64,000 nt of DNA from Gillisella terrae (GCF_004801395.1 NZ_SSOA01000001.1:682001-746000); one strand, 5' to 3'; shown: positions 27,113-38,027, counted from the stretch's first letter. The notes: generated by a model from the sequence alone, not told the origin. A program made the numbers and translations.

Positions 27113-27254
27113 ACAGCGATTCTTTCTTTTGCTGCCGCGACAGGGGCCTGCAACGCCATTCTTTCGATGTGGCGCGCAAAGGTTTGCTGTAGCATTCTAT
27201 ATATGTTGTATCAGGTTCACCTTAAATCGATTCGGATTTAAAGAACTCTGCTGC
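27113..27254. repeat. two-hairpin intergenic repeat, copy E
   Basis: It begins ACAGCGATTC, has a longer inner loop than the other copies, then GGTTTGCTGTAGCATTC, and ends with the hairpin CTTAAATCGATTCGGATTTAA. It lies 46 bases before the cckA start, so it probably sits in the cckA promoter or leader. The intergenic region 26890-27300 shows no other feature. Confidence 0.75.
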
Positions 27255-27300
27255 AAGACATGCTACCAAAGGGCGAATTGCCTTTCAGAACGAGGAACGA

Positions 27301-29913
27301 ATGACAAACCAGCCGCAGACGGAGCATAGCGTGGGGCCGCTGGTTGATCGCAGACCCAATAGCGGAGCAGCGCTTCGCATTGTTATTCTTGCCATAGTGT
27401 TGCTGGCCGCGGCCGGTGCCTTTGTGGTGTTCAGACACGCACTCGACAATCAAATCGTGCTCGGTGTTCTCGGCGTGCTTGCGATTGTCGGCATCTTTTT
27501 TCTGGTGTCGGCCTTCATCGGTTTCATCGAGGTCATGCCGCAAACCCCGTCCGACGGGCTTGGTCGTGCGTTTCTCGACAATCAAAGCGAAGGCACGCTG
27601 ATCACCGATCAACGCGGGCACATCATCTATGCGAATGCTGCCTATGGCCGCATGACCGGTGTGCGGCGGGCAACCGAGGTGCAAACGCTTGAGGCCCTGT
27701 TGTCGCGCCACCGCGAGGCGGGCGAGGCCTTGTATCGGCTTATCAATGGTTTGCGCGACGGTCGCGATGGCTATGAAGAGTTTCGTTTGCTCAAGCCGCT
27801 GGGTCCACTTTCGGAAAATGGATCGGGAGCCCATTGGTATCGCTTGCGCGCCCGCCGTCTGCTGGGCCATGGGGACCGCAAAGACCTGCAAATCTGGCAG
27901 ATTGCTGACATCACCACCGAGCGCGATGAGCAGGAGCGTTTCTTCAAAGAATTGCAAAATGCCATCGATTACCTCGATCACGCCCCCGCCGGATTTTTCT
28001 CCGCTGGCCGAAAGGGCGAAATTTTCTATCTGAATGCGACCCTGTCAGAATGGCTGGGCATTGATCTCACACAGTTTTCGCCCGGCTCCATCTATCTGAA
28101 AGATCTGGTGGCGGGTGAGGGCATGGCTCTTATCCAGTCGGTTCAGGCGGAACCGGGCCTGTCAAAAACGGCGACACTTGAACTGGATTTGCGCCGCGCC
28201 GATGGCCGCAGCTTTCCGGCTCGCCTCGTGCATCGGGTGCGCTCCGCGCGCGATGGAGCGCCGGGCGAAAGCCGTACAATCGTGCTCGCACGTCAGGAGG
28301 CCAGCGCTGGCGATCGTTCCGATTCATCGGCATCCATGCGCTTTACCCGTTTTTTCAACAATACGCCGATGGCGATTGCCTCTGTCGACGGGCAAGGGCG
28401 GATTTTGCGCACCAATGCGCCGTTTTTGAAGTTTTTCTCAAGCGTCGTCTCGCGTGATGATATCGATCGCAAAGTCAAGCTCGAAGCCGTGTTGCACGAG
28501 AATGAGCGCGCCCGGTTTGAAGATGCGCTTTCCGATGCGCGTGACCGGCAGGTGGATATCGCGCCGATCGATTCGCGCCACCCGCTCGACGATACCCGGC
28601 ACTTCCGCTTCTACGTCAATGCGGTGATTGATCAGAGTGACGAAGCGCCGGAAGAGGCGGCAATTGTCTATGCTGTGGATGTGACTGACCAAAAAGCCCT
28701 GGAAACCCAGATGGCTCAGACGCAGAAGATGAATGCGGTTGGAACCCTGGCTGGTGGTATCGCTCATGATTTTAACAATGTTCTGACCGCGATTTTGCTC
28801 TCATCCGACCATTTGCTCCTGCAAGCACGTCCGTCAGATTCGAGCTTTGCTGATCTTATGGAAATCAAGCGCAATGCCAATCGCGCCGCCGTTCTCGTGC
28901 GCCAGCTTTTGGCCTTCTCGCGCAAGCAGACTATGCGACCAACCGTGCTGAACCTCACCGATGTGATTGGTGATCTCAGAATGCTGGTGGACCGGCTGAT
29001 CTCCGGCACCAACGTGAAATTGTTCGTGGATTATGGTCGTGATCTCTGGGCGGTAAAGGCGGATCTGTCGCAATTCGAGCAGGTGCTGATCAATCTGTGC
29101 GTTAACGCCCGTGATGCCATGCCGCAGGGTGGGCGTATCACGATCAGCACCCGTAATGTGTCGGGTGCCGAAGCATCGACCTTCAATTATCGCGGTCTTC
29201 CTGCCGAAGAATTTGTGCTGATTGAGGTCGCGGATACCGGCACCGGCATTGAACCCGAGATTATTGACAAGATTTTCGAGCCTTTCTTTACCACCAAGGA
29301 TGTGGGGAAAGGCACCGGGCTTGGCCTTGCCATGGTTTATGGCATTATCAAACAGTCCGGTGGTTATATCTATCTTGACTCCGAGGTTGGCGAAGGCACG
29401 ATTTTCCGTATCTTCCTGCCGCGCCATGTAATGGAAACGCCCGCCATTTCAGCCCTCGATGCCGAGGCCAAAGCCGGTGCGGTGAAACAGGCGCTGGAGG
29501 CACCGCCGGCCGAGAAGGAAAAAGAGCCAGAAGACCTGACCGGCAATTCTGCCGTTGTTCTGCTCGTTGAAGATGAAGATGCGGTGCGTCGCGGCGGCAA
29601 GCGCATGCTGGAAACCCGTGGTTACACGGTGCATGAGGCATGTTCGGGCGTTGAGGCTCTCGACATCATGGAGGAGTTGGAAGGCAAGGTGGATATCGTC
29701 GTTTCCGACGTCGTGATGCCGGAAATGGATGGTCCTTCGCTGTTGAGGGAATTGCGGAAAAATTATCCTGATCTCAAGTTTATCTTCGTGTCTGGTTATG
29801 CTGAAGACGCTTTTGCCCGCAACCTTCCCGCTGATGCCAAATTCGGCTTCCTGCCCAAGCCGTTCTCGCTCAAGCAATTGGCCATTGCGGTGCGGGAAAT
29901 GCTGGATGCTTAA
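27301..29913 (+). CDS. cckA: cell-cycle hybrid histidine kinase CckA
   Basis: An 870-residue inner-membrane hybrid kinase that in alphaproteobacteria feeds phosphate through ChpT to CtrA and CpdR. Visible order: two membrane helices (about 24-43 and 51-75), PAS domains (about 90-190, 215-330 and 345-460), a dimerisation helix with the phospho-His in [16 protein letters not shown] (His489), the ATPase domain with [11 protein letters not shown] (N box), [11 protein letters not shown] (G1) and [12 protein letters not shown] (G2), and a C-terminal receiver with [12 protein letters not shown], phospho-acceptor Asp803 in [12 protein letters not shown] and the Lys of LPKPFSL. The HDFNN H-box and this build are typical of CckA. 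Confidence 0.94.
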   Translation: MTNQPQTEHSVGPLVDRRPNSGAALRIVILAIVLLAAAGAFVVFRHALDNQIVLGVLGVLAIVGIFFLVSAFIGFIEVMPQTPSDGLGRAFLDNQSEGTLITDQRGHIIYANAAYGRMTGVRRATEVQTLEALLSRHREAGEALYRLINGLRDGRDGYEEFRLLKPLGPLSENGSGAHWYRLRARRLLGHGDRKDLQIWQIADITTERDEQERFFKELQNAIDYLDHAPAGFFSAGRKGEIFYLNATLSEWLGIDLTQFSPGSIYLKDLVAGEGMALIQSVQAEPGLSKTATLELDLRRADGRSFPARLVHRVRSARDGAPGESRTIVLARQEASAGDRSDSSASMRFTRFFNNTPMAIASVDGQGRILRTNAPFLKFFSSVVSRDDIDRKVKLEAVLHENERARFEDALSDARDRQVDIAPIDSRHPLDDTRHFRFYVNAVIDQSDEAPEEAAIVYAVDVTDQKALETQMAQTQKMNAVGTLAGGIAHDFNNVLTAILLSSDHLLLQARPSDSSFADLMEIKRNANRAAVLVRQLLAFSRKQTMRPTVLNLTDVIGDLRMLVDRLISGTNVKLFVDYGRDLWAVKADLSQFEQVLINLCVNARDAMPQGGRITISTRNVSGAEASTFNYRGLPAEEFVLIEVADTGTGIEPEIIDKIFEPFFTTKDVGKGTGLGLAMVYGIIKQSGGYIYLDSEVGEGTIFRIFLPRHVMETPAISALDAEAKAGAVKQALEAPPAEKEKEPEDLTGNSAVVLLVEDEDAVRRGGKRMLETRGYTVHEACSGVEALDIMEELEGKVDIVVSDVVMPEMDGPSLLRELRKNYPDLKFIFVSGYAEDAFARNLPADAKFGFLPKPFSLKQLAIAVREMLDA

Positions 29914-29963
29914 AGGCCTCTCGGAGGGCCGCTGCTTGCCCTCCGTGCCGAAGACCATAAGCT

Positions 29964-30638
29964 CTATTGAATCAATAGGTTTTCAACCATTTCTAATGTC
30001 ATTTCATCAAAGTGGTTGATGACAATCGTGGGGTTGAGCGTTACCACTGCCACGTCGGAATAGCCGAACGGCACAGCGATAGAGGGGATGTTGGCGTTTT
30101 GCGCGACAAGAATGTCGTTGCGGCTATCACCCACCATAATAGCGCGTTGCGGATCGCCACCGGCCTTTTCAATTGTACCCAGCAGGTGCTGGGCATCAGG
30201 CTTGCGCACAGCAAATGTGTCGCCGCCGGTGATGGCTGCGAAATAGCGGGTCAAACCGAGGCCGTCGAGCAAGGGACGCGCTAAGCCTTCCATTTTATTG
30301 GTGCAAACCGCAAGCCTGTATCCGGCGGCTTCAAACCTGTCCAAAGTATCGATCAGTCCGGGGTAGGGTTGGCTTTCGCCCGGCATGTTGGCTTGATAAT
30401 GCGCAATGAAACGATCGAGAAGCGGTGATAATTCGTCTTCAGTCAGAGGTCTGTCGCGCAGGGCAAAGGCGCGTTCAATCATGACGCGCGCACCGTGTCC
30501 GACCAGATGGTTGAGGTCATCTGTTCCCACGGGATCAAGTCCGGCAGCTGCGATGGTGTAATTCAGGCTTGCGACAAGATCTGCCGCGGTATCGATGAGA
30601 GTGCCATCGAGGTCGAAGACAATTGTGGGTTTTGACAC
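29964..30638 (-). CDS. gph: phosphoglycolate phosphatase, HAD superfamily
   Basis: A 224-residue HAD hydrolase that removes phosphate from 2-phosphoglycolate. Motif I is VFDLDGTLIDTAADL with the nucleophile Asp; a small helical cap follows, with the capped residues AYRLAVCTNK (motif II Thr), then KPDAQHL (motif III Lys) and VGDSRNDI (motif IV). The length and motif spacing match Gph. It is convergent with cckA (50 bases apart) and divergent from rpiA. Other small HAD phosphatases are possible. Confidence 0.88.
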   Translation of the reverse strand: MSKPTIVFDLDGTLIDTAADLVASLNYTIAAAGLDPVGTDDLNHLVGHGARVMIERAFALRDRPLTEDELSPLLDRFIAHYQANMPGESQPYPGLIDTLDRFEAAGYRLAVCTNKMEGLARPLLDGLGLTRYFAAITGGDTFAVRKPDAQHLLGTIEKAGGDPQRAIMVGDSRNDILVAQNANIPSIAVPFGYSDVAVVTLNPTIVINHFDEMTLEMVENLLIQ

Positions 30639-30886
30639 GCGCGTTCTCTTTCAAACAGGGAAGACGGTGAAAACGGGTAAGCATTTCGGCCCACAAATGC
30701 AACGTGGGACGGATGGTAAAAGGGGCTTTCGTTTGCAGGGCGAGCCGTGTAAACAGCGTTAGCTTGGTCAATTTATGAAGATGTGGCCAGACTGGCCTTA
30801 AAGCCGGGCGCATGAATTCAGTATTGCGGCACCCCAGTTCGTTTGATCACGCCGGGGCGACGCATTCTTAAAGGAGCGGTTGGCGC

Positions 30887-31585
30887 ATGGACGTTCGCCA
30901 GATGAAGATCAAAGCGGCCGAAGTGGCCTTGTCCTATGTCGAAGACGGGATGCGGCTTGGCATTGGCACAGGTTCCACGGCCGAAGAATTCGTGCGTTTG
31001 CTGGCCGAAAAGGTCGCAAATGGTTTCAAGGTGCAAGGCGTTCCCACATCCGAGCGCACAGCCCGGCTGTGTGTTGAGCTTGGTGTACCGTTGAAATCGC
31101 TGGATGAATTGCCGGAACTCGATCTCACCATTGATGGTGCAGATGAGCTGGACAGCCGCTTGAGCCTCATCAAGGGCGGCGGCGGTGCGCTTTTAAGAGA
31201 GAAGATTGTGGCGGCGGCATCATCGCGCATGATTGTCATTGCTGATGAAACCAAAGTGGTTGACACCTTGGGTGCGTTTGCGCTGCCGATTGAGATCAAT
31301 CCCTTTGGCGCAGTGTCGACCCGTATCGCCATTGAAAAGGCAGCATCCCGTCTGGGCCTGTCTGGAGATTTGTCCGTTCGCCGCTGGGGCGATGAAATTT
31401 TTATGACGGATGGTGGACATCAGATTCTGGATGCTTCTTTTGGCCGCATTCCTGATGCAGTGGCGCTGTCAGAAGCATTGTTTGCGATTCCAGGTGTTGT
31501 AGAGCACGGGTTGTTCATCGGCCTTGCCTCGCTTGCTGTTGTGGCGGGTCCAGATGGTGCACGAGTGATGGAACCGTCGGCCTGA
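30887..31585 (+). CDS. rpiA: ribose-5-phosphate isomerase A
   Basis: Interconverts ribose 5-phosphate and ribulose 5-phosphate in the pentose phosphate pathway. The 232-residue protein has [12 protein letters not shown] (phosphate loop), [11 protein letters not shown] with the catalytic Asp, [14 protein letters not shown] with the general base Glu and Lys, and DETKVV. The ATG at 30887 follows AAGGAG. It is divergent from gph and 100 bases before the DUF2059 gene. Confidence 0.96.
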   Translation: MDVRQMKIKAAEVALSYVEDGMRLGIGTGSTAEEFVRLLAEKVANGFKVQGVPTSERTARLCVELGVPLKSLDELPELDLTIDGADELDSRLSLIKGGGGALLREKIVAAASSRMIVIADETKVVDTLGAFALPIEINPFGAVSTRIAIEKAASRLGLSGDLSVRRWGDEIFMTDGGHQILDASFGRIPDAVALSEALFAIPGVVEHGLFIGLASLAVVAGPDGARVMEPSA

Positions 31586-31686
31586 TGGCCAGACATGATT
31601 GATGCAGTGAATTATGAAATGAGTTTGCCAGCGCGGCACCAATGTGAACGCGCGGCGCTTTTGAAGCTAACAGGAGCATGAAATTT

Positions 31687-32259
31687 ATGGGCAAATATCA
31701 AGGTATCGGTCGTCTTGCAGCAGGTGTGGTTATCGCTGCTTCGCTTCTGGCGGCGCCTGTGACGCGCGCGCAAGAGGTGAGCGATGCTCAGATCGATGTT
31801 GCTCGGTCGGCAATCGCATCTTTGGGTGTTACGAATATTTTCGACAACATTTTGCCCAATATCGCAGCCCGTCTGAAGGCTCAACTGATCGAAGCCTATC
31901 CGAACCTGGAAGAGCAGATTAACACCACCGTTGACAAGCAGGCCATTGCTTTGGCGGCCCGCCGTGGCGATCTCGAAAAAGAGGCTGCTATTGTTTACGC
32001 AAAGGCGTTCACCCAGGACGAGTTGAAGCAGATTGCCACTTTCTTCAATAGCCCGGCTGGCAAAAAACTGATCAAGGATCAGCCAATCGCCAACCGCGAA
32101 CTTGGCAAGGCTGCCGATATCTGGGCGTCTGGCATTGCGCGTGATCTCGAAAAGAGCACCAATGACGCGCTGATGAAGGCCGCTGGAAAAGAACTGAAGT
32201 CGCAGGCTCCTGCGGAAGAGCCTGCAACGGAGCCAGCAAAAGAACCTGCGAAACCCTGA
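31687..32259 (+). CDS. secreted DUF2059 family protein
   Basis: A 190-residue protein with a signal peptide (hydrophobic core to about residue 26, cleavage near TRAQ) and a DUF2059 helical domain that includes AYAKAFTQDELKQIATFFNSPAGKKL, the most conserved part of the family. The C-terminus is a low-complexity AEEPATEPAKEPAKP tail. Function is unknown; the family is periplasmic in other proteobacteria. The ATG at 31687 has the proper distance from AGGAG, whereas one at 31678 is too close. A terminator follows. Confidence 0.82.
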   Translation: MGKYQGIGRLAAGVVIAASLLAAPVTRAQEVSDAQIDVARSAIASLGVTNIFDNILPNIAARLKAQLIEAYPNLEEQINTTVDKQAIALAARRGDLEKEAAIVYAKAFTQDELKQIATFFNSPAGKKLIKDQPIANRELGKAADIWASGIARDLEKSTNDALMKAAGKELKSQAPAEEPATEPAKEPAKP

Positions 32260-32280
32260 TTTTAAGGGCAGGTGAATTTC

Positions 32281-32306
32281 AAAAGCCCGGACATTCCGGG
32301 CTTTTA
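32281..32306 (+). terminator. rho-independent terminator after the DUF2059 gene
   Basis: A stem of AAAAGCCCGG with CCGGGCTTTT and a 5-base loop ACATT, followed by ATTTT. Confidence 0.85.
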
Positions 32307-32352
32307 TTTTGTCTTTGTCATCTCCATATGTGAAGAACTTTGTTGGCTTCCT

Positions 32353-32396
32353 TTAGAGCCTGTTGCAGTGAATAGGATTGATTGCGACAGGCTTTA
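32353..32396. repeat. palindromic repeat related to 8051-8090
   Basis: TTAGAGCCTGT...ACAGGCTTTA inverted repeat with a diverged interior. It lies between the DUF2059 terminator and gor. Confidence 0.5.
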
Positions 32397-32469
32397 GATC
32401 TTGTTTTGCCGCATCTCCGTTATCGTTTTATTGAGAGTAATAAAACGCGACCTGCTTTAGGAGTTTACC

Positions 32470-33858
32470 ATGTCATCTTTCGATTATGATCTGTTTGTCA
32501 TCGGCGGCGGTTCCGGTGGTGTGCGCAGTGCGCGCCTTGCTGCATCGATGGGAAAAAAGGTTGCGATCGCGGAAGAGTACCGCTTTGGTGGCACATGCGT
32601 TATTCGCGGTTGCGTGCCCAAGAAACTGTTTGTCTATGCATCGCAATTTCATGAGCATTTTGAAGATGCTGCGGGATTTGGTTGGAGTGTTGGTGAAAGT
32701 AGTTTCGATTGGAAAAAGCTGATTGCGGCCAAGGATCAGGAAATCGCAAGGCTTGAAGGTCTGTACCGCAAAGGCCTGACCAATGCCGGTGCGGAGCAGA
32801 TTGAAAGCCGCGCGGAAATTGCCGGACCAAACAGTGTGCGCATCGTCAAGACTGGCAAGATCGTGACTGCGGAACGCATCATCATTGCCGTGGGTGGCGA
32901 GGCCAACTACCACAAGTCGCTTCCGGGCCATGAGCTGTGCATTTCCTCCAATGAGGCTTTCCATCTCGAAGAGCTGCCCCGCAAGATCGTGATTGCCGGT
33001 GGTGGCTATATCGCCGTTGAATTTGCCAATATCTTCCATGGCCTTGGCGTTGAAACCACGTTGATTTATCGCGGCAAGGAAATTCTGTCACGCTTTGATC
33101 AGGATGTCCGCCGTGGTCTGCATCAGGCCATGGAAGCCAAGGGCATCCGCATTCTCTGCACCGACGTGATTGAGGAGGTTTCCAAAAGCGATACGGGTGC
33201 GTTGAATGTGCGCACGCTGAACAATGGCGTGTTGGAAGCGGATCAGGTGATGTTGGCGCTTGGGCGCGATCCCTATACAAAGTCACTGGGACTGGAAACG
33301 GCGGGTGTTGCCGTGAACGCGCGTGGTGCCATTATTGTCGATCAATATTCACGCACCAATGTGCCGAGCATTTTTGCCCTTGGTGATGTGACCGACCGCG
33401 TTCAATTGACGCCGGTGGCCATCCATGAGGCGATGTGCTTTATCGAGACCGAGTATAAGAACAATCCGACATCGCCCGATCACGACATGATCGCAACAGC
33501 CGTATTTTCGCAGCCGGAAATTGGCACCGTTGGCATGTCGGAAGAAGAAGCGGCCAAGGCCTTTGCGGAAATCGAAATTTATAAGGCCGAATTCCGTCCG
33601 ATGAAGGCAACCCTGTCGGGCCGGGCGGAAAAGATGATCATGAAGCTGATTGTCAATGCGGCCGATCGCAAGGTGGTGGGTGCGCATATCCTTGGCCATG
33701 ACGCGGGCGAGATGGCCCAGCTTTTGGGCATTACCTTGAAGGCGGGATGCACCAAGGATGATTTCGACCGCACAATGGCGGTGCACCCCACCGCTGCGGA
33801 AGAGCTGGTCACCATGTATAGCCCGAGCTATCGGGTGCGCGGCGGTGAGCGCGTTTAA
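32470..33858 (+). CDS. gor: glutathione-disulfide reductase
   Basis: Reduces oxidised glutathione with NADPH; cytosolic flavoprotein dimer. The 462-residue protein has the FAD-binding GGGSGG near residue 12, the redox disulfide in GGTCVIRGCVPKKL, an NAD(P)-binding GGGYIAVEFANIFHGLG, the second FAD motif ALGDVTDRVQLTPVA and the C-terminal dimer-interface active site HPTAAEEL. The missing Cys to Cys alternative of mercuric reductases and the GCVPKK form favour Gor. AGGAG precedes the ATG. Confidence 0.94.
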   Translation: MSSFDYDLFVIGGGSGGVRSARLAASMGKKVAIAEEYRFGGTCVIRGCVPKKLFVYASQFHEHFEDAAGFGWSVGESSFDWKKLIAAKDQEIARLEGLYRKGLTNAGAEQIESRAEIAGPNSVRIVKTGKIVTAERIIIAVGGEANYHKSLPGHELCISSNEAFHLEELPRKIVIAGGGYIAVEFANIFHGLGVETTLIYRGKEILSRFDQDVRRGLHQAMEAKGIRILCTDVIEEVSKSDTGALNVRTLNNGVLEADQVMLALGRDPYTKSLGLETAGVAVNARGAIIVDQYSRTNVPSIFALGDVTDRVQLTPVAIHEAMCFIETEYKNNPTSPDHDMIATAVFSQPEIGTVGMSEEEAAKAFAEIEIYKAEFRPMKATLSGRAEKMIMKLIVNAADRKVVGAHILGHDAGEMAQLLGITLKAGCTKDDFDRTMAVHPTAAEELVTMYSPSYRVRGGERV

Positions 33859-33896
33859 GCGCATTTGCTGGGCATGCATTGGGCATAAAGACAGGG

Positions 33897-33918
33897 CGGG
33901 CCGTTTATCGGCCCGTTT
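33897..33918 (+). terminator. rho-independent terminator after gor
   Basis: A 7-bp stem CGGGCCG / CGGCCCG with a 5-base loop and a short TTT tail, so moderately strong. Confidence 0.65.
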
Positions 33919-34050
33919 CCGCTTTGCCTGACAGGCTTCAGAAAGTGCTTTTGCGCTCAAGAAGAGCTTTCCAAGCTATGAGCAACAGTTTATAAGCCGC
34001 CGATCAAAGCTGGGCGTAAGGGCGGCCAGGATTATATGTAGGTGAAGACT

Positions 34051-35427
34051 ATGGCGCAGAATTGGACCCCGACGAGCTGGAGGCAGAAGCCAATCAAGCA
34101 GGTTCCGGCCTATCCAGATCAAGATGCATTGAAGGCAGTCGAGCAGCAGCTCGCCTCCTATCCGCCGCTGGTTTTTGCTGGAGAAGCGCGCAGATTGAAA
34201 AAGGCGCTTGGCAATGTGGCGGAAGGCAATGGCTTTTTGCTTCAGGGCGGCGATTGCGCTGAAAGCTTCGCCGAGCATGGTGCCGATACAATTCGCGACT
34301 TTTTCCGCGCCTTCTTGCAAATGGCCGTTGTTTTGACCTTCGGTGCCCAGCTTCCTGTTGTGAAGATTGGCCGAATTGCTGGCCAGTTTGCCAAGCCGCG
34401 CTCTTCCGATATGGAACGGCAGGGCGATGTGGAGCTGCCGAGCTACCGTGGCGACATTATCAACGGCATCGAGTTCACCGAAGAGTCTCGCATTCCTGAT
34501 CCGCAGCGTCAGTTGATGGCCTATCGCCAGTCGGCTGCAACGCTCAATCTTCTGCGCGCTTTTTCCATGGGTGGCTATGCCAATCTGGAAAACGTGCATC
34601 AGTGGATGCTGGGCTTCGTCAAGGATAGCCCGCAGGCCGAGCGCTACCGCAAGCTGGCTGACCGTATCAGCGAAACCATGGACTTCATGAAGGCTGTGGG
34701 CATTACGGCTGAAACCAATCCGTCTTTGCGCGAAACAGATTTCTTCACCAGCCATGAGGCTCTGTTGCTTGGCTATGAAGAAGCACTGACCCGCGTTGAT
34801 TCGACCTCTGGCGATGTCTATGCCACGTCTGGCCACATGATCTGGATCGGCGACCGTACCCGTCAGGCTGACCACGCCCATGTGGAATATTGCCGTGGCA
34901 TCAAAAACCCAATCGGTTTGAAGTGTGGTCCGTCATTGCAGGCCGATGATCTGCTCAACCTGATTGATATTCTCAATCCGCAAAATGAAGCCGGGCGTCT
35001 GACGCTGATTTGCCGCTTTGGCCACGATAAGGTTGCAGATCATCTGCCACGCCTGATCAGGGCTGTTGAGCGCGAAGGTCGCAAGGTGGTTTGGTCCTGC
35101 GACCCAATGCACGGCAACACGATTACACTCAACAATTACAAGACCCGCCCATTTGAGCGTGTTCTGTCGGAAGTGGAAAGCTTCTTCCAGATCCATCGCT
35201 CCGAAGGCTCGCATCCCGGCGGCATCCATATTGAGATGACCGGCAATGACGTGACGGAATGCACCGGTGGTGCGCGCGCGGTCTCTGCCGAAAACTTGCA
35301 GGATCGCTACCACACCCATTGCGACCCACGCCTCAATGCCGATCAGGCGCTGGAACTGGCCTTCCTCTTGGCTGAGCGCATGAAGGGTGGCCGCGATGAA
35401 AAGCGTTTGAAGGCTGCAAACGGCTGA
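34051..35427 (+). CDS. aroF: 3-deoxy-7-phosphoheptulonate synthase, class II
   Basis: First step of the shikimate pathway, joining phosphoenolpyruvate and erythrose 4-phosphate. The 458-residue protein belongs to the plant-like class II group rather than the E. coli AroFGH class I. Family segments: [77 protein letters not shown] and ECTGGA. The ATG at 34051 has AGGTG 8 bases upstream; a GTG at 34042 would add three residues. A strong terminator follows. The symbol aroF is used loosely for this class. Confidence 0.94.
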   Translation: MAQNWTPTSWRQKPIKQVPAYPDQDALKAVEQQLASYPPLVFAGEARRLKKALGNVAEGNGFLLQGGDCAESFAEHGADTIRDFFRAFLQMAVVLTFGAQLPVVKIGRIAGQFAKPRSSDMERQGDVELPSYRGDIINGIEFTEESRIPDPQRQLMAYRQSAATLNLLRAFSMGGYANLENVHQWMLGFVKDSPQAERYRKLADRISETMDFMKAVGITAETNPSLRETDFFTSHEALLLGYEEALTRVDSTSGDVYATSGHMIWIGDRTRQADHAHVEYCRGIKNPIGLKCGPSLQADDLLNLIDILNPQNEAGRLTLICRFGHDKVADHLPRLIRAVEREGRKVVWSCDPMHGNTITLNNYKTRPFERVLSEVESFFQIHRSEGSHPGGIHIEMTGNDVTECTGGARAVSAENLQDRYHTHCDPRLNADQALELAFLLAERMKGGRDEKRLKAANG

Positions 35428-35458
35428 TTTCAAAACTGTTCATCGGCATCAAAAGAGA

Positions 35459-35492
35459 AAAATCCGCTGTCATTTGGCAGCGGATTTTTTTT
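35459..35492 (+). terminator. rho-independent terminator after DAHP synthase
   Basis: The stem AAATCCGCTG / CAGCGGATTT with a 7-base loop is followed by a T run of eight. Confidence 0.88.
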
Positions 35493-35569
35493 GGCAATCA
35501 AGTTGGGTGATAGTTGACTTGTCCCTTCAAACTTCGCGCCGTCTGTCAATCACACCGAGCTGTAACCAA

Positions 35570-36067
35570 TTATGCCGGAAGATTGGACATGATATGCTCG
35601 CGCTCAAAGGCGATGTGGCGACGCAAGGCCTCAAAGAAACCGCGCAACATGTAGCCTGTCGCCTCTACATTGACGGACTGGCCGCTGCCCAGCCGCAGCA
35701 ATGTGTCTGTTAATTCTTCCGCGAAGCAGGCGTCTTCACAATGCTCAAATTTCAACCGATTCAAGGTCTCGCGCAGCGCGGGCTGAATGTCTGGTGTGCT
35801 CTCCAGCCATGGAAATAAAATGGTTTCCTCATACGTGTGCACGCCCTTGATCAATGGGCCGAGCGCTTTGGCGGCGTAGAGACATTTTTGGCGATCGACA
35901 TTGGCTGGAAGCGAATCAGCAATTTCTTCAAGGCGGTCGCAAAGTGCCAATTGTTCGGCATGGGCGCGCTGCAACCATTCGAGGCTGGTGCCGCATGGCG
36001 CAAGGCTTGAGAGATGATTCTGTGCTGAGGGGGTTGGCTCAATTGTGCGCCGCATATCCATCTCCAT
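35570..36067 (-). CDS. hemerythrin-domain protein
   Basis: A 165-residue single-domain hemerythrin HHE cation-binding protein. Metal-ligand candidates in order: HAEQLALCDRLE, GVHTYEETILFPWLE, FEHCEDACFAEEL and RRHIAFEREHI, the four-helix pattern of the family with a di-iron site. Such proteins bind oxygen or nitric oxide or handle iron. It is divergent from ccoN, and the FixK-type box between them at 36171-36184 would lie about 111 bases upstream of this start codon, so low-oxygen induction is possible. Its role is not proven. Confidence 0.82.
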   Translation of the reverse strand: MEMDMRRTIEPTPSAQNHLSSLAPCGTSLEWLQRAHAEQLALCDRLEEIADSLPANVDRQKCLYAAKALGPLIKGVHTYEETILFPWLESTPDIQPALRETLNRLKFEHCEDACFAEELTDTLLRLGSGQSVNVEATGYMLRGFFEALRRHIAFEREHIMSNLPA

Positions 36068-36170
36068 TGATGCCTCCCGTTTTTACGCCAATCGCCACAA
36101 CCAAGGGTTAGGTTGCAAGTTATGGCTGTCGATAAGGTATTATCTATCTGTAATCGGTGGCTGCTTTGCC

Positions 36171-36184
36171 TTGATTTGAATCAA
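36171..36184. promoter_or_regulatory. perfect FixK/FNR box (anaerobox)
   Basis: TTGATTTGAATCAA, an exact TTGAT-N4-ATCAA dyad. Activation of ccoN with the usual -41.5 placement would start transcription near 36219, some 160 bases ahead of ccoN. On the minus strand it would start near 36136, about 70 bases ahead of the hemerythrin gene. Confidence 0.88.
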
Positions 36185-36381
36185 GGCCGCTTGGACCTCT
36201 TGATGGCACAAAGGCAGGCAACGCAGAGGTTGCACGGCAACGCCGCCAACTTCATGCGCACAACACCTGAGGATGTCTGGAGAAACATCCAAGATGGGGT
36301 TGTGAGATTGCACATTGGAGTGGCCGGTATTCCCTTGGAGAACGGTTGCTCTGGACGCCAAGCCGTTGGGGGACTCCAACA

Positions 36382-38016
36382 ATGAATTATACGTTCGAGA
36401 CGATGGGGTTGGTCCTTTTGACCTTCGCCGCGCTGCTCGGGGCGGGCTTCGCCTACGACAGTCTGTTTGCTGCCCACATGTGGGTTGCCTTTATTGTGCT
36501 GCTGATCAGCACCGTTTTTATGCTCCGGCATATCAAATTTGCACCGGCCGCCGTGAGCGCCACATCATCGGCCAATAGCCAATCCGAATATTTTGACGAG
36601 GTTGTGCGCTATGGCGTGATTGCCACAGTGTTTTGGGGTGTGGTTGGCTTTCTTGTTGGGGTGATTGTTGCACTGCAATTGGCCTGGCCGGAGCTGAATT
36701 TCGGCCCCTGGTTTAATTTTGGTCGTTTGCGCCCTGTGCATACCTCTGGCGTTATCTTCGCCTTTGGCGGCAATGCGCTAATTGCAACCTCGCTGTATGT
36801 GGTTCAGCGCACCTGTCGTGCACGCCTGTTTGGCGGCTCGCTCGGCTGGTTCGTGTTCTGGGGCTATAATTTCTTCATCGTCATGGCCGCCAGCGGTTAT
36901 GTGCTGGGTATCACCCAGGCGCGCGAATATGCGGAACCAGAGTGGTATGTCGATATCTGGCTGACGATTGTCTGGGTGGCCTATCTGGTGGTGTTTCTGG
37001 GCACGATCCTGAAGCGCAAGGAGCCGCATATCTATGTGGCCAATTGGTTCTACCTCGCGTTCATCGTCACCATTGCCATGCTGCATATCGTCAACAATCT
37101 GGCGATCCCGGTATCGTTCCTCGGCGTCAAAAGCTATTCGGCCTTCTCAGGCGTGCAGGATGCGCTGACGCAATGGTGGTATGGCCACAACGCGGTTGGC
37201 TTCTTCCTGACAGCCGGCTTCCTCGGGATGATGTATTATTTCGTGCCCAAACAGGCCAATCGCCCGGTCTATTCCTACCGGCTGTCGATCATCCACTTCT
37301 GGGCGCTGATCTTCATGTATATCTGGGCCGGTCCGCACCATCTGCACTATACGGCTCTGCCGGATTGGGCACAGACTTTGGGCATGGTGTTTTCCATCAT
37401 GCTGTGGATGCCCTCATGGGGTGGTATGATCAATGGTCTGATGACGCTGTCAGGCGCATGGGACAAGCTGCGGACAGATCCGATCATCCGCATGATGGTG
37501 ATGGCCATCGCATTCTACGGCATGTCGACCTTTGAAGGTCCGATGATGTCCATCAAGACTGTGAACTCTCTGAGCCATTATACCGAATGGACCATTGGGC
37601 ACGTGCATTCCGGCGCACTTGGCTGGGTGGGCATGATCACCTTCGGTGCGATCTACTATCTCACACCAAAGCTGTGGCATCGGGATCGTCTCTATTCGAT
37701 GCGTCTGGTCAATTGGCACTTCTGGCTGGCAACGCTCGGTATCGTCGTCTATGCGGCCGTGCTTTGGGTGGCTGGCATTCAGCAGGGCTTGATGTGGCGC
37801 GAGTATGACTCGCAAGGCTTCCTGGTCTATTCCTTTGCTGAAACTGTGAAGGCCATGTTCCCTTACTATGTCATGCGCGCAATCGGCGGTGGGCTTTACC
37901 TCGCAGGTGGTCTGATCATGGCTTACAACGTCTGGATGACAATTCTCGGCCATGAGCGTGAAGAAGCGCCCATTGGTGGAGCCACCTTGCCCCCAACCCT
38001 GCAACCGGCTGAATAA
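36382..38016 (+). CDS. ccoN: cytochrome c oxidase cbb3-type, subunit I
   Basis: Catalytic subunit of the high-affinity cbb3 terminal oxidase, inner membrane, about twelve helices with the low-spin heme b and the heme b3-CuB site. Conserved His ligands are visible in [34 protein letters not shown] and [14 protein letters not shown]. The 544-residue length is normal. The ATG at 36382 has GGGGGA 8 bases upstream. It heads ccoNOQP, all closely spaced. Confidence 0.97.
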   Translation: MNYTFETMGLVLLTFAALLGAGFAYDSLFAAHMWVAFIVLLISTVFMLRHIKFAPAAVSATSSANSQSEYFDEVVRYGVIATVFWGVVGFLVGVIVALQLAWPELNFGPWFNFGRLRPVHTSGVIFAFGGNALIATSLYVVQRTCRARLFGGSLGWFVFWGYNFFIVMAASGYVLGITQAREYAEPEWYVDIWLTIVWVAYLVVFLGTILKRKEPHIYVANWFYLAFIVTIAMLHIVNNLAIPVSFLGVKSYSAFSGVQDALTQWWYGHNAVGFFLTAGFLGMMYYFVPKQANRPVYSYRLSIIHFWALIFMYIWAGPHHLHYTALPDWAQTLGMVFSIMLWMPSWGGMINGLMTLSGAWDKLRTDPIIRMMVMAIAFYGMSTFEGPMMSIKTVNSLSHYTEWTIGHVHSGALGWVGMITFGAIYYLTPKLWHRDRLYSMRLVNWHFWLATLGIVVYAAVLWVAGIQQGLMWREYDSQGFLVYSFAETVKAMFPYYVMRAIGGGLYLAGGLIMAYNVWMTILGHEREEAPIGGATLPPTLQPAE

Positions 38017-38027
38017 GGAGGGCAACC

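Noticed and set aside
29920..29946. Intrinsic terminator after cckA
   Set aside because: A GGAGGGC / GCCCTCC hairpin exists, but no T run follows on either strand, so it was not called.
33976..34881. 301-residue minus-strand frame opposite DAHP synthase
   Set aside because: Shadow of a well-conserved gene; no ribosome-binding site or known domain.
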